Positions 33,856-43,132 of a stretch of DNA of 56,198 bases are shown piece after piece. Position 1 is the stretch's first letter. Each line of letters opens with the position of its first letter. The notes under the pieces are model-generated. The model saw nothing but the letters and a program-made list of their open reading frames with translations, was not told the origin of the DNA and searched no databases. The stretch is taken from assembly GCA_018813065.1 (NCBI GenBank), contig JAHJCH010000009.1, forward strand, positions 1-56,198, given 5' to 3'. The DNA is from Myxococcota bacterium. GTDB taxonomy: Bacteria; Myxococcota_A; Bradymonadia; UBA7976; UBA1532. Position numbers and translations under genes: made by a program.

Positions 33856-35426
33856 TTGCCGCTGCCTCCAAAGCTGGAGCTAGAGTACCTGCTGCTGCGA
33901 TAGCTGCCACTGCGGTTGCTGCTCTTGCTTGAGCTGCTACTGCTCTTGTTTGAGCTGTTACTGTATTTAGAACCGCTATACCCCCCGCTGGTCTTTGTTG
34001 CTCTGGCCTTGGTAATGTATTGGCTATTGGCGAACCGCTTTTGCGTGTAGCTGCCTTGAGTGCCATATTGCTTCGCTGCGCCAAAGTAGGGCTGACCCTT
34101 GCTTGTTGAGGTCTGGTAGCTCTTCCAGTTTTGGTGCTGTATGGGCTGGTAGCCGCCTGCGCCCCAGAGCCGGTCCCTGTGCATCCGATAGTGGCTGTTA
34201 AAGATCCAAACCTGCATCCCATTGCGGCGCTCCCACGTGCCGTAGCGGGCGTTGCCCACATAGGCGTAGCCCGGCGGGGAGGCCACGCGCGTGGCCTCCT
34301 CAGGCAACGTACACTCCGGCTTGCTCTCTAAGGCCATCCCCAGATGCCCGCTGTGCTGATCATAGAAGGCGACGGTGACGGGCTCCCAAGGGCCCTCTTG
34401 GGCGTCGCCGCCCCGGATGTACTTGTATTTATGCGCGGGGCTCGGCTCGCGGCGCATGTCGATGAGGATCTTGTCCTCTGAGCGGTTGAGCGTCTTGAGA
34501 TCGGCGCGCAGCGCGGCTTGGCTCTTGATGAGGGCGGCGGCGCTGTGGTCGATGGCCTCGCTCAAGCGCCCACACGCGGCGAAGTCCACGGGGGAGGCCT
34601 TGGCCTTGGCCTCCATGGCCTCGCCTGTCTTGATGATCTCCTCGGCGAGCCCTTGGAGCTGCTGGTAGCGGGCGCGGATCTTGACGCTGGCGTTGGGGCA
34701 GGCGGCCTCCGCCAGCCGCACCTCGTGATAGAGCGCGCCGCCCTCGGAGCCGGTGGCCTGGAGGCGCGCTTGGAGCAGCTCCACCTCGACGCGCGCGCGC
34801 TGCTCCTCCTCGGCCAGCTTGGCCTCCAGGGCCTTGTAGCTCAGCTTCTTCTTCTTCTCGGCCTCGTCCTGGGGCTGCGCGGCGGGGGGCGCGTCGCTGG
34901 GGGCCGCCTCGGCCTGCTTCATCCCCGTCGCCAGCGCCTTGGCCGCCTCGACCCGCGCCCTGGCCCCCTCCAAGATCGACGGATGGTTGGCCTTGTAGCT
35001 CAGCAGACGGGCGACGGCCTCATGCTCAGGGGTGATGCCCCCCTTGGCCGCCGCCACCGGGGCCTTAAGCTCGCCGTTGAGCAGCTCCAAGCTCGACGCT
35101 GTACCGCCCTTGTCGGCCTTGAGCCCCGCGCGCAGCGCTTCGAGCTTGGGCGTCAGCGCCGTCAGCGCCGCCAGGTGCTTGTTCAAGGCCGCCTTGGCCG
35201 CCGCCACCTCGGGCTGTGGCTCAAGGTAGGCCTTGTCCTCCGCGATCAGCTTGTCCAGCGCCTCGCCCTGCTGCTTGAGGAGGGCCTGCGCCTCGGAGAA
35301 GCTGGCGATCTGGGCCTCGCTGGCTTGCCGTAGATCCTCGGGGAGCCCCCGAGTAAGGAGATAGGCCATCAGGCCCAGGGCGCCCCCCAAGAAGAGGACG
35401 CCGACCCACGCCGCGCGATGATTCAT
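33852..35426 (-). CDS. Membrane-anchored coiled-coil protein with Ser-rich tail, unknown function
   Basis: Read from ATG 35426 behind GGGGGAG, the 524-residue protein has one N-terminal membrane segment (about 6-24), long Ala/Leu/Glu helices to about residue 330, and then a compact region with RREPSPAHKYKYIRGGDA, ASPPGYAYVGNARYGTW and a Tyr/Trp-rich block. The last 60 residues are mostly Ser, Gly, Lys, Arg and Tyr, ending SSSSFGGSGK, and look disordered. The RYG-W region recalls small stress-linked envelope proteins, but I cannot assign a family. It overlaps both neighbours by four bases, so it should work with DUF4178 and DUF350. Confidence 0.75.
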   Translation of the reverse strand: MNHRAAWVGVLFLGGALGLMAYLLTRGLPEDLRQASEAQIASFSEAQALLKQQGEALDKLIAEDKAYLEPQPEVAAAKAALNKHLAALTALTPKLEALRAGLKADKGGTASSLELLNGELKAPVAAAKGGITPEHEAVARLLSYKANHPSILEGARARVEAAKALATGMKQAEAAPSDAPPAAQPQDEAEKKKKLSYKALEAKLAEEEQRARVEVELLQARLQATGSEGGALYHEVRLAEAACPNASVKIRARYQQLQGLAEEIIKTGEAMEAKAKASPVDFAACGRLSEAIDHSAAALIKSQAALRADLKTLNRSEDKILIDMRREPSPAHKYKYIRGGDAQEGPWEPVTVAFYDQHSGHLGMALESKPECTLPEEATRVASPPGYAYVGNARYGTWERRNGMQVWIFNSHYRMHRDRLWGAGGYQPIQHQNWKSYQTSTSKGQPYFGAAKQYGTQGSYTQKRFANSQYITKARATKTSGGYSGSKYSNSSNKSSSSSSKSSNRSGSYRSSRYSSSSFGGSGK

Positions 35427-36085
35427 GTTCTCGCTCCCCCAGCCTCGTAGACCTCCACCGCTTGGGCGTCGATCAACCAAAGGTGATAGACCGTGAAGTG
35501 GCGCTCGCCCTCCCACTTCTCGATGCTGATAAAGCGGCGCCGATCCGCCGCCTCAAAGCACCAACCGTAGTACCCCTCACGCGCGGCGCCGTCGGCCTCG
35601 AAGAAGAAGCTCTCGCGCGACTCCTCCAAGCGCCAATGCACCCCGTCCCACTCAAACTCACCCTTTTGATCCTCGTCGATGCGGATCAGGGCGTCCTCGT
35701 CCAAGCCCAGGGCCTCTAGCGTGGGGTTCTCATCCTCAAAGCCGCCCGTGAGGTCGATCACCCGCCCATACTTCGCCCACTCCAAGAGCAGCTCGCGGCG
35801 GCCATGCTCACAGACCAGCTCGTACCAAACATGGCCCTCTGGGTCTTCGTAGCGGTGGCGCGCCTTGACGTATGTCTCGATGGGCGCGCGCTGAGCGCCG
35901 AAGGGCGGCAGCTTGAGCACGCCCCCCTCGCGGACCTGGGTGATGTCATTGGTCACGTTGGCGTTGGACAGGGCGTCCTCGCGGGCCTTGGCGGCTTGGG
36001 CGGCTTGATCGCGGCGGCGCGTGATGAGGTACATCGCCAGGGCGGCGGCGCCCGCGCCAAAGAGGATAAATAGGATCGCGTTCAT
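35423..36085 (-). CDS. DUF4178-type single-pass membrane protein
   Basis: From ATG 36085 the product has 220 residues. One N-terminal membrane helix (about 3-22) is followed by a soluble domain with YEDPEGHVWYELVCEHGRR, LLLEWAKYGRVIDLTG, EFEWDGVHWRLEESRES and EGERHFTVYHLW, which fits DUF4178 in pattern. It is the first gene of the DUF4178-Ser-rich-DUF350 operon. The upstream gap to 36272 is the divergent promoter region shared with the hypothetical protein and the large ATPase. Function is unknown; membrane-linked stress or polyamine-related modules have been suggested for DUF4178/DUF350 neighbours. Confidence 0.72.
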   Translation of the reverse strand: MNAILFILFGAGAAALAMYLITRRRDQAAQAAKAREDALSNANVTNDITQVREGGVLKLPPFGAQRAPIETYVKARHRYEDPEGHVWYELVCEHGRRELLLEWAKYGRVIDLTGGFEDENPTLEALGLDEDALIRIDEDQKGEFEWDGVHWRLEESRESFFFEADGAAREGYYGWCFEAADRRRFISIEKWEGERHFTVYHLWLIDAQAVEVYEAGGART

Positions 36086-36110
36086 GGCGGCACGTTGCCA
36101 CACCCACGCG

Positions 36111-36127
36111 GCTTTGACAACCAAAGC
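36111..36127. promoter_or_regulatory. Inverted repeat in the divergent promoter region
   Basis: GCTTTG and CAAAGC are perfect inverted six-base arms around ACAAC, 26 bases upstream of the DUF4178 start and about 145 bases upstream of the plus-strand gene. A TTGACA lies inside it on the plus strand but without a good -10. It may be an operator shared by the two divergent units. Confidence 0.35.
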
Positions 36128-36272
36128 AAGGCGGCCAGTTTCGTTGGTTTGACGCGAGGATCGGGGGCGCGCCGCCATCAAAAAGGCGGCGGTCATGCGC
36201 CCTCCCAGAGAACCCATTGCATCCGCCTCGCAGACGTGGCCTCCTGCGCCAGAGTTTTAAAGGAGTAAACCC

Positions 36273-36764
36273 ATGAGCGGTGTCCACATTACGCCAGAAG
36301 GCCAACAGAAAACCCACCACGACAGCTTTAGCCTCACAGGCGATCCGATGATCGTCATCACCCAGGCCTTTGGCCCCAATGGGGACAACCTGGTCGGCCT
36401 CTCCGATGTCACCTTTGACGGCTTCCCCGCCATCACCATCTTGGTGCGCGTCGGCGCGCGGGAGGGGCTCGTTCACCTCAGCCCCATCCACGGCGACGCC
36501 CGCAAGGCGGGCTTCACCGACATCCCCCTGGGCGCCCACTGCGCGCTGCTGTGCCCCGTCTCCAAGGCGGCGCTGCCCAAGATCGACATCGACTCGGCGC
36601 CCGATAGCGTCGGCTACTACGGGCTCTACCTCACCCGCCGCCTAGAGCGCGGCTCCCAGGTCATCCTCAGCGACGTCTGGGGGCATCATGACTCGCGCGT
36701 CATCGATGAGTTTGAGTTGATCTCCCATTGGGCCAGCCAGCAGGCGGAGGCGGAGGGGCAATAA
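36273..36764 (+). CDS. Hypothetical protein upstream of the ATPase-pseudokinase
   Basis: The 163-residue product starts at ATG 36273 behind AAAGGAG. It appears soluble, with no signal peptide or membrane segment. Recognisable stretches are ITQAFGPNGDNLVGLSDVTF, GFPAITILVRVG, LVHLSPIHGD and CALLCPVSK; it looks like a compact beta-rich domain. I do not recognise the family. It is followed after three bases by the very large ATPase gene and is surely co-transcribed, so it is a candidate regulatory or cargo partner of it. Confidence 0.8.
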   Translation: MSGVHITPEGQQKTHHDSFSLTGDPMIVITQAFGPNGDNLVGLSDVTFDGFPAITILVRVGAREGLVHLSPIHGDARKAGFTDIPLGAHCALLCPVSKAALPKIDIDSAPDSVGYYGLYLTRRLERGSQVILSDVWGHHDSRVIDEFELISHWASQQAEAEGQ

Positions 36765-36767
36765 GCC

Positions 36768-39700
36768 TTGGCCACGCACTACATCAAGATCTTGAAGTGG
36801 CTTGAGGACTACGCCAAGCAGGCGGGGCCGCTGGACGAGGGCTGGCAGCGCTTTGTCTTCGATGATCTGACCAAGGGCGGGCAGTCGCTGTCGATCGTCA
36901 CGCTCAAGCCCAGCGCCCAAGGCCCCCTGATCGGCCTCGTGGGTGAGACGTTTTTTTGTCGCGCGGGGCTCGATCAAGAGCGCGCCGACTGCCTCTTTAT
37001 CTCACGAATTGAGCCCTTGGCGGCCCAAGCGCTTGACCAAGCCCCCAAGCGCATCAAGGCCGATCTGCGCCTGCTGGTGCGATCCGATCCCAACGCCCCG
37101 CGCCTCGACTCCGCGCAGATGGTGATTGACTTGATCAACAAAGGTGGCGAAGACGCGGGGGCCGATGAGGCGCCCCCCAAGCTCTGCGCGGCCCTGCGCG
37201 CGGCCCTCAGCAAGGCCCCGTCGAGCCTCTGGGATGTCTGGGGGCCACAGCTGAGCTACCCCGAGCGCGATGACAAGCAGCTCCTAGAGACGAGCCAGCG
37301 GATCTGGCGGCGCTTTAAGATGGAGCGCTACATCCCCTCATCACGGCTGCGGCAAAAGAGCCTCCTGCGCGGCTCGCTGCGCCCCGCGCACTTCAGCGAG
37401 CGCGATCAGATCCTGCTCAGCGAGGCCTTTGATCTGCCCGTGCTCAACGGCTTCGCGCGCGGCCAAGATCAAGACACGCTGTTTGCGCTGCTGGAGGATC
37501 TGGGGCACTTCACCCGCGATGAGCGGCTGCGGGCGCAGATCTGGGCGGCCATGCTCGCCGAGGCGCCCTCCGCGCAGCTGCGTCGCTTCCTCCATGAGGT
37601 CTCTGAGCGGCTCAGCGCCCTCTCCGGCCTTCAAGCGCGGGCCTGGGGTGAGGCGCTCATCCGCGTGCTCGCCCGCCGAGGGGATGAGGGCGATGAGCGG
37701 CTCAGCGCCTTGGTGCTCCAGGCCGAGGACAGCGAGGCGCCGCTGAGCCTGATCGCGGGCTGGGCCAGCCGCCTTCAGTTCTCTGAGCGGGCCGCGCCGC
37801 CGGGCGCCGAGGTGGAGCTGGTGGAGACGCCGACCTTCTCGCGCTGGGTCTTAGCCCTCAGCGGCGCGGCCGATCTTGGGGCGCTGACCGAGGAGATCCA
37901 AGAGGCCCTCGCCGCGCGCGGCGAGCTGCCGGGCGAGGCGTGGCGGATCAAGGACGTGTTGGCGCTGATCGCCGGGCTCAAGCAGCTCTCTGGGCAGATC
38001 ACCGACTGGCTCAAGGCCCTGCCGACCCCCGAGGCGCTGACCCAGGAGGCCCAAGCGGCCCAGGGCGCCTTCCAGCGCGCGGAGGCGGCCTTGGGGGCTG
38101 AGGGCGTCGAGGCGCTGCTGTCCTGCGGCGTACACATTGATCCCAAGGTGCTGTGCGCCTTGATGGAGCTGGTGGAGCGCTTTGAGCGCCTCTCGGCCCT
38201 GCCGACGTGGCTATGGGGTGAGCGGCCCACGACGCCGCTGGACGCCGCGCTGCGGCTGCTCGATGAGGAGACGCACGCGCGCGTGCTGCGCGCCATCGAG
38301 CTGACGGATCTGCTCAGCGACGGCGCTGAGGAGGTGCTGGCGCAGCTGCGCGCCCCCGACGAGGGCGTCGATCCCATGGCCCACTTCGAGGCCGCCATCC
38401 ACAACACGCTTCAGGTGTTCCGTGCCCTGGAGCATGTCCCCTCGATCCACCGCCGCTGGATACAGCGCGCGCTGGCCCAGGGGGCGACGCCCAACCACCT
38501 GCTGGCCATCGTGCCGCGCGTTGAGGCCATCCGTGGGCGGATCAACGAGGCCGTCTTCGCCCAGCTCGCCGAGTACGTCGCCGCCGCCGCGACGCCCGAG
38601 GAGATCCAAGCGCGGGTACACGCCTGCAAGGACGCCATCTCCACGCTGGAGGGGGTGTTGGGCACGGTCATCGACGCCAGCTGGCCGCAGATACAGCGGG
38701 TGATGGAGCACCGCGCGGCCCAGCCGCCAAACAAGCCCGCCCAGCGGCTGACCTTTGAGCACGCCTCCCTCGACAAGGAGGGTGGGCGCGTGCCGCTCTT
38801 CTTCACCCCCGCCCGCGAGGGCGACTGGGGCGTCGTGCGGGTGCCGCTGTATGTGCGCACCGATGAGCCTGAGGATCTCGACATCGCCTTGCAGATCAGC
38901 GTGCGCACCTCCCTGCGCGCGCGCTGGTCCAAGGCCCGCCCCCAGGCGCGGCCCGAGCAGCTGTCGATCTCGCGCTTTGACTGGCGGCCCAACGGCACGG
39001 CGCAGATCTACCCCTTTACGCTGCACATCCCGCTGGAGACGCCGATCACGGGCACCGAGGCCCTTGAGGTGACGTTGACGGCCAAGGCCCTGGGCGGCGA
39101 GCGCGTCTTGGGGCAGCGGGTGCTGAGCTGGCGGGGCGTCCATCGGCGAGAGAGCCCGATCCCCTTTGAGTGGGCGGATCGGGTGGTGCCCGCCTACGTC
39201 GCCGCCCACCCCATTGGGCCGCAGAAGCACCACGCCTACCTGCTCAACCTCGTCTCTGAGGGCGGCGCCTTCGCCGTCATCGCCCCGCGCCGCTTTGGCA
39301 AGACCACGCTCGTGGAGTTCCTCTACGAGTCAGCCCAAGCGCATGATCTGGGCATCGCCCGCCCGATCGTCTGCACCAGCTTTGTCCACGATCACCAGCT
39401 GGACACGCACCGGCTCTGGGGCCAGGTCTCCAGCCACCTCAAGGAGGCGCTGGGCGTGGGCATCCAGGGGCGCTGGGCCGAGGGGCTGCCGGAGCTGAGC
39501 GGCTTTGATGAGGCGCGGCGGGCCGCCTGGGAGCTGGGCAAGCTGGCGGTGCTGATCCTCTTCGACGAGGCCCACCTCTTCTTCCCCGCCCGCGACGGCT
39601 TTGAGCTGGCCAACCGGCTCAAGGACGCCTTGGAGCGGAGCTGGTCGAGGACCGATCAGCGGGGCATGGCGCCGCTGGTCTTTGGCTTCGTGGGGCTGCC

Positions 39701-41546
39701 CAGCCTGCGGCTGCGGGCGGGGGCCAACCTGATGGGCCACCTCGCCACCTTTGATCGCTACAACCTCGAAGAGCAGGATCTGCTGCGGATCATCGAGCGG
39801 GCCACCCGCAAGCGGCTCTACACCACCTACCCCGCGCGCCAGCGGCTCTCCCAGAGCGCGGGCAACCTCTACCTGCTCAAGACGCTGCTGTTGCGGCTGG
39901 TCCAGCACCTCAACGAGCAGGCGCGGGACTGGGCCGACGAGCCTGACGTGGCGGCGGTGGAGGGGGCGCTGCGGCGGGCCTTGGAGCGCGAGGCGGAGCC
40001 GACGCTGTCGCAGTACCTCCGCGACGTGCTCAACGAGGCCGACGACATCAACACCTGGCAGCCCAAGGCGTGCTACCCCGTCGCCGTCTGCCTCGCGGGT
40101 CAACCGGCCATGGGGCGGCGGGCGCAGCTGCGGCTGCTGACGGAGCAGCTCAACACCGCGCTGAGCCACCTCGACCAAGGCCAAGAGGCGGCGCGGGTCT
40201 ACACCGAGGCGCGGGTAGAGGAGCACCTGGCGAGCCTGGAGGAGCTGGGGGTCTGGAAGAAGGGGGCCTTCACCTCCTCGATCTTCGAGTCTTGGCTCTT
40301 GGGCATCGCCCGTCGCTTCCCGGGGGACGCCGCCGATGAGCGGGCGCTGCTCCACGGCGCGCTGCTGCGGGTGCGCATCCCTGAGGGCCTTGAGCCTGTC
40401 GGTGATGGCCGCAAGCCGACGCTGTTTCGCTTCCAGCGCGACGGCCAACAGTACGCCTTGCGCCGGATCAGCTTCGCCACCGAGGCCCACCGCGAGACCT
40501 TCCTGGAGGAGCTTGAGGGCCTCAAGCGGCTCCAGCGCGAGCAGTTCGACGCCGACGAGGCCCCCTCGATGTTCCAGATACAAGAGGTGGGCGTCGCCGA
40601 GGGCGAGGATGTCGGCGTCCAGATCTACACCTGGATCGACGGGCTGAGCCTGATGCAGAAGGTCGGGCAGGTGCCGCCGCGCTTGGTGGTGGAGCTGGGG
40701 GTCATGCTGGCCGACGCGCTGCGCAGCCTCCACTTCCACGGCGTGCTCCACCGCAACATCCACCCCAAGACGGTGATCCTCGGCGACGAGGGCTTTAGGC
40801 CGTTCCTCATCGACTTCGGCGTCGCGCGGCTCTCGCACACGATGGAGCTGCGCGACGGCGAGCTGTGCCAAGCGCCGGAGCTGGCCCAGACGGGCTTTAC
40901 GCGCGCCGCCGACGTCTACGCCTTGGGCTGCACGCTCAGCAGCCTGCTGCCTGCGGATTACGACGACGCGGCGTTGACGGCGCTGCTTGAGGGCAGCAAG
41001 GCCGCGCACCCCAATGAGCGGCCCACCGCCGAGCAGCTCGCCGCCCAGCTACGTCACCTGGCGTTGGAGCGGCAGATCATCCCGCGCCACGAGGCCACCT
41101 GGGCGCGGCTCAAGGCCGAGGCGGGCGACGATCTGGAGCGGGGCTGGCTTTTGGGGCTCTTGACCACCTACCGCGCGCGGCTCCAGGCCATCGCGCTGGG
41201 GCTCCACCGCAGCGCCTTTGATCGCAGCGCCGAGTGGGCGCGGCTCCTCGACGACATGGTGCGCGTCGCGCCCTTGGGGCCGGAGCACCTCACGGCGGGC
41301 GCCCAAGGCCCAGGCCCGCTCGACCACCCGGCGGTACACCTGCTCTTGGCGCTGCGCAAGAGCTGGACGCACTACAAGCCCTCGGAGCTGAAGGAGCGCA
41401 TCATGGCGCGGTTCCAGGTGGGCAGCGACGAGGCGCTGACGGCGCAGATGTTGGAGGCGACGCGGCTGATCAGCGAGGCGCTGTCCTTGGAGCGGCTGAC
41501 CGCCTTGGGCCGCTACCTCTTGACCTGCCCCGACGCCGAGCCCTGA
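36768..41546 (+). CDS. Giant P-loop ATPase (STAND/AAA-like) fused to a protein pseudokinase
   Basis: The 1592-residue product starts at TTG 36768 with GGAGGGG upstream. Residues 1-680 are mostly helical without a clear domain, and about 690-810 is beta-rich. Walker A is IAPRRFGKTTLVEFLYE at about 838-848 and Walker B is LILFDEAHLFF at about 930, as in STAND/archaeal-type ATPases, followed by a helical region and a probable winged helix. A kinase-like domain spans about 1215-1430. Its catalytic loop reads LHRNIHPK (N1330 in place of Asp), the ATP lysine position reads ALRR, and DFG is intact (D1349). It is therefore probably a pseudokinase. A helical C-terminus follows. The architecture suggests an ATP-dependent switch or scaffold. 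Its last 34 bases overlap convergent folE. Confidence 0.82.
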   Translation: MATHYIKILKWLEDYAKQAGPLDEGWQRFVFDDLTKGGQSLSIVTLKPSAQGPLIGLVGETFFCRAGLDQERADCLFISRIEPLAAQALDQAPKRIKADLRLLVRSDPNAPRLDSAQMVIDLINKGGEDAGADEAPPKLCAALRAALSKAPSSLWDVWGPQLSYPERDDKQLLETSQRIWRRFKMERYIPSSRLRQKSLLRGSLRPAHFSERDQILLSEAFDLPVLNGFARGQDQDTLFALLEDLGHFTRDERLRAQIWAAMLAEAPSAQLRRFLHEVSERLSALSGLQARAWGEALIRVLARRGDEGDERLSALVLQAEDSEAPLSLIAGWASRLQFSERAAPPGAEVELVETPTFSRWVLALSGAADLGALTEEIQEALAARGELPGEAWRIKDVLALIAGLKQLSGQITDWLKALPTPEALTQEAQAAQGAFQRAEAALGAEGVEALLSCGVHIDPKVLCALMELVERFERLSALPTWLWGERPTTPLDAALRLLDEETHARVLRAIELTDLLSDGAEEVLAQLRAPDEGVDPMAHFEAAIHNTLQVFRALEHVPSIHRRWIQRALAQGATPNHLLAIVPRVEAIRGRINEAVFAQLAEYVAAAATPEEIQARVHACKDAISTLEGVLGTVIDASWPQIQRVMEHRAAQPPNKPAQRLTFEHASLDKEGGRVPLFFTPAREGDWGVVRVPLYVRTDEPEDLDIALQISVRTSLRARWSKARPQARPEQLSISRFDWRPNGTAQIYPFTLHIPLETPITGTEALEVTLTAKALGGERVLGQRVLSWRGVHRRESPIPFEWADRVVPAYVAAHPIGPQKHHAYLLNLVSEGGAFAVIAPRRFGKTTLVEFLYESAQAHDLGIARPIVCTSFVHDHQLDTHRLWGQVSSHLKEALGVGIQGRWAEGLPELSGFDEARRAAWELGKLAVLILFDEAHLFFPARDGFELANRLKDALERSWSRTDQRGMAPLVFGFVGLPSLRLRAGANLMGHLATFDRYNLEEQDLLRIIERATRKRLYTTYPARQRLSQSAGNLYLLKTLLLRLVQHLNEQARDWADEPDVAAVEGALRRALEREAEPTLSQYLRDVLNEADDINTWQPKACYPVAVCLAGQPAMGRRAQLRLLTEQLNTALSHLDQGQEAARVYTEARVEEHLASLEELGVWKKGAFTSSIFESWLLGIARRFPGDAADERALLHGALLRVRIPEGLEPVGDGRKPTLFRFQRDGQQYALRRISFATEAHRETFLEELEGLKRLQREQFDADEAPSMFQIQEVGVAEGEDVGVQIYTWIDGLSLMQKVGQVPPRLVVELGVMLADALRSLHFHGVLHRNIHPKTVILGDEGFRPFLIDFGVARLSHTMELRDGELCQAPELAQTGFTRAADVYALGCTLSSLLPADYDDAALTALLEGSKAAHPNERPTAEQLAAQLRHLALERQIIPRHEATWARLKAEAGDDLERGWLLGLLTTYRARLQAIALGLHRSAFDRSAEWARLLDDMVRVAPLGPEHLTAGAQGPGPLDHPAVHLLLALRKSWTHYKPSELKERIMARFQVGSDEALTAQMLEATRLISEALSLERLTALGRYLLTCPDAEP

Positions 41547-42085
41547 TCCCACCAGCGGTGTGGCTGCCCCTTAAGGCAGCCGCGCTCCACGACCGTGCGC
41601 GCCCGCGCCGCGTGGGCCTCCCGCCCCCTCAAGATCATGCAGAAGTGGGTCGCCTCGATGGCGCAGGCGGCGCCGCGCGCGTCGAGGTGCAGCATCAGCG
41701 CGTCGGCCAGCTCCGCCGTCAGCTGCTCTTGAAGGATCAAGCGTCGAGAGAGGGCCGTGACCAGCGCCTCCAAGGCGCCAAAGCCCACGACGCGGCCTTG
41801 AGGGGCATAGGCCAGGTGGACGCGCCCGAAGGCGGGGGTGAGGTGATGCGGGCAGACGCAATGAAAGGGGATATCGGAGACGGCGATGACGCCCTCATGC
41901 TGGGCGATGACGGCGCGGGAGAGGATCTCGGCGGGATCTTGCCCATAACCGGACAAGAGCTGCTCGCGCCAGAGGCGGGCGACGCGATCGGGCGTGCCGA
42001 CCATCTCGGGGGATGGGGGGACCTCAAGGGCGTCGAGCAAGGCGCGGACGGCCTGAGGGAGATCGGGGGGGGGGGCGGCGCTCAT
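41513..42085 (-). CDS. folE: GTP cyclohydrolase I
   Basis: The 190-residue product has the type I signature HCVCPHHLTPAFGRVHLAYAP with the zinc-binding cysteine and histidine, then VVGFGALEALV, and a second zinc cysteine in EATHFCMILRG. It converts GTP to dihydroneopterin triphosphate, the first step to folates and pterins. N-terminal helices are short but within the family range. ATG 42085 overlaps the PHP gene stop (ATGA). The 3' end overlaps the convergent ATPase gene by 34 bases, which is unusual but both frames are well supported. Confidence 0.93.
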   Translation of the reverse strand: MSAAPPPDLPQAVRALLDALEVPPSPEMVGTPDRVARLWREQLLSGYGQDPAEILSRAVIAQHEGVIAVSDIPFHCVCPHHLTPAFGRVHLAYAPQGRVVGFGALEALVTALSRRLILQEQLTAELADALMLHLDARGAACAIEATHFCMILRGREAHAARARTVVERGCLKGQPHRWWDQGSASGQVKR

Positions 42086-42888
42086 CCCCCCCTCAGGGCG
42101 CTGAGATCCAACAAGCCGCAGTCGCCGAGGGAGGCGCGGCCCTCATCATGATGAAAGTCGGAGCCCCCTGAGACGCCCACGCCCAAGCGCGCCGCGAGGG
42201 CTTGATAATGGCGCACCTGGGCGTCGCTGTGGGCGGGGTGATGGGCCTCGATGGCGTCCAAGCCGGCCTCGACCAGGGCGGGGATGAGGTGATCAGCGTC
42301 CTCGACGCCGGGGTGGGCCAAGCTGGCGACGCCGCCGGCCTCATGGATGAGGGCGATGGCCGCCTCGGAGGGCAGGCGAAAGAGCGGCACATAGGCGGGG
42401 CCGCCGTTGCGCAGGAAGCGTCGAAAGGCGTCCTCGACGGCGCGGACGTGCCCGGCCTCCACGAGCGCTTGAGCGATATGAGGCCGCCCGATGACCCCCT
42501 TGGCCGAGGACAGCACCGCCGCGTGATCGAGGGGGCAGCCCAGGGCGTCGAGCTTATCGAGGGTGGCGGCGGCGCGGCGGAGGCGATCCCCGGCGAAGTG
42601 AGCGACGATCTCGACGAGGGGTGGATAGAGGGGATCGAAGTCATAGCCGAGGATGTGCAGCTCTTGATCTCGCCAGGTGCTCAGCTCGATCCCGGCCAGG
42701 ACGGTGACATCGAGGCCCTCGCTGGCGGCGCGGGCCTCCTCCAAGCCCGCGACGCTGTCATGATCGGTGAGGGCGATGATCCGCACGCCGCGCGCGGCGG
42801 CCATCTCCACCAGCCGCGCGGGGGGGCGATCCCCATCGGATCGTGTGGAGTGCATATGCAGATCGATGGGGAAGCGGGCCTGGGACAA
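42082..42888 (-). CDS. PHP-domain phosphoesterase (RNase AM / 3',5'-bisphosphate phosphatase-like)
   Basis: I take the start as TTG 42888 with GGAG about seven bases upstream, giving 268 residues. The open frame reaches 43329 but that extension is low-complexity and antiparallel to another gene. Metal-binding motifs are IDLHMHSTRSDG, IALTDHDSVAG, GIELST, LAHPG and GGSDFHHD. The size and motif set fit the YciV/TrpH group, which removes phosphate from nucleoside 3',5'-bisphosphates and trims 5' ends of RNA. It is co-translated with folE; the pairing may simply be a convenience operon. Confidence 0.88.
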   Translation of the reverse strand: MSQARFPIDLHMHSTRSDGDRPPARLVEMAAARGVRIIALTDHDSVAGLEEARAASEGLDVTVLAGIELSTWRDQELHILGYDFDPLYPPLVEIVAHFAGDRLRRAAATLDKLDALGCPLDHAAVLSSAKGVIGRPHIAQALVEAGHVRAVEDAFRRFLRNGGPAYVPLFRLPSEAAIALIHEAGGVASLAHPGVEDADHLIPALVEAGLDAIEAHHPAHSDAQVRHYQALAARLGVGVSGGSDFHHDEGRASLGDCGLLDLSALRGG

Positions 42889-43132
42889 GCGGATCTCCGG
42901 TTGAGAGGGCCGGCGATCATGCCGCCGCGGCGCGCGGGCTGTCAAGCCTGGTCGGGGCGGCGATTTTGGGTGGCGCGCCTCTGCGGGGTCAACCTTTGGG
43001 GCCTGCGCGGGGTGATCTTTCGAGGCGCCGCGCGCCGCGCGATGTGAGAGAACGCTTACATGAGACAATCGTGCTCGATAGGCGGCGTGGCGATCAGCTA
43101 CCCTGCTTGGCGGTTTACCCAAAGGAGCTTGG

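Noticed and set aside
39330..41009. 559-codon open frame on the minus strand inside the large ATPase gene
   Set aside because: It is the antisense reading of a well-supported gene in GC-rich DNA, is Arg/Leu/Gln-rich without motifs, and has no ribosome site.
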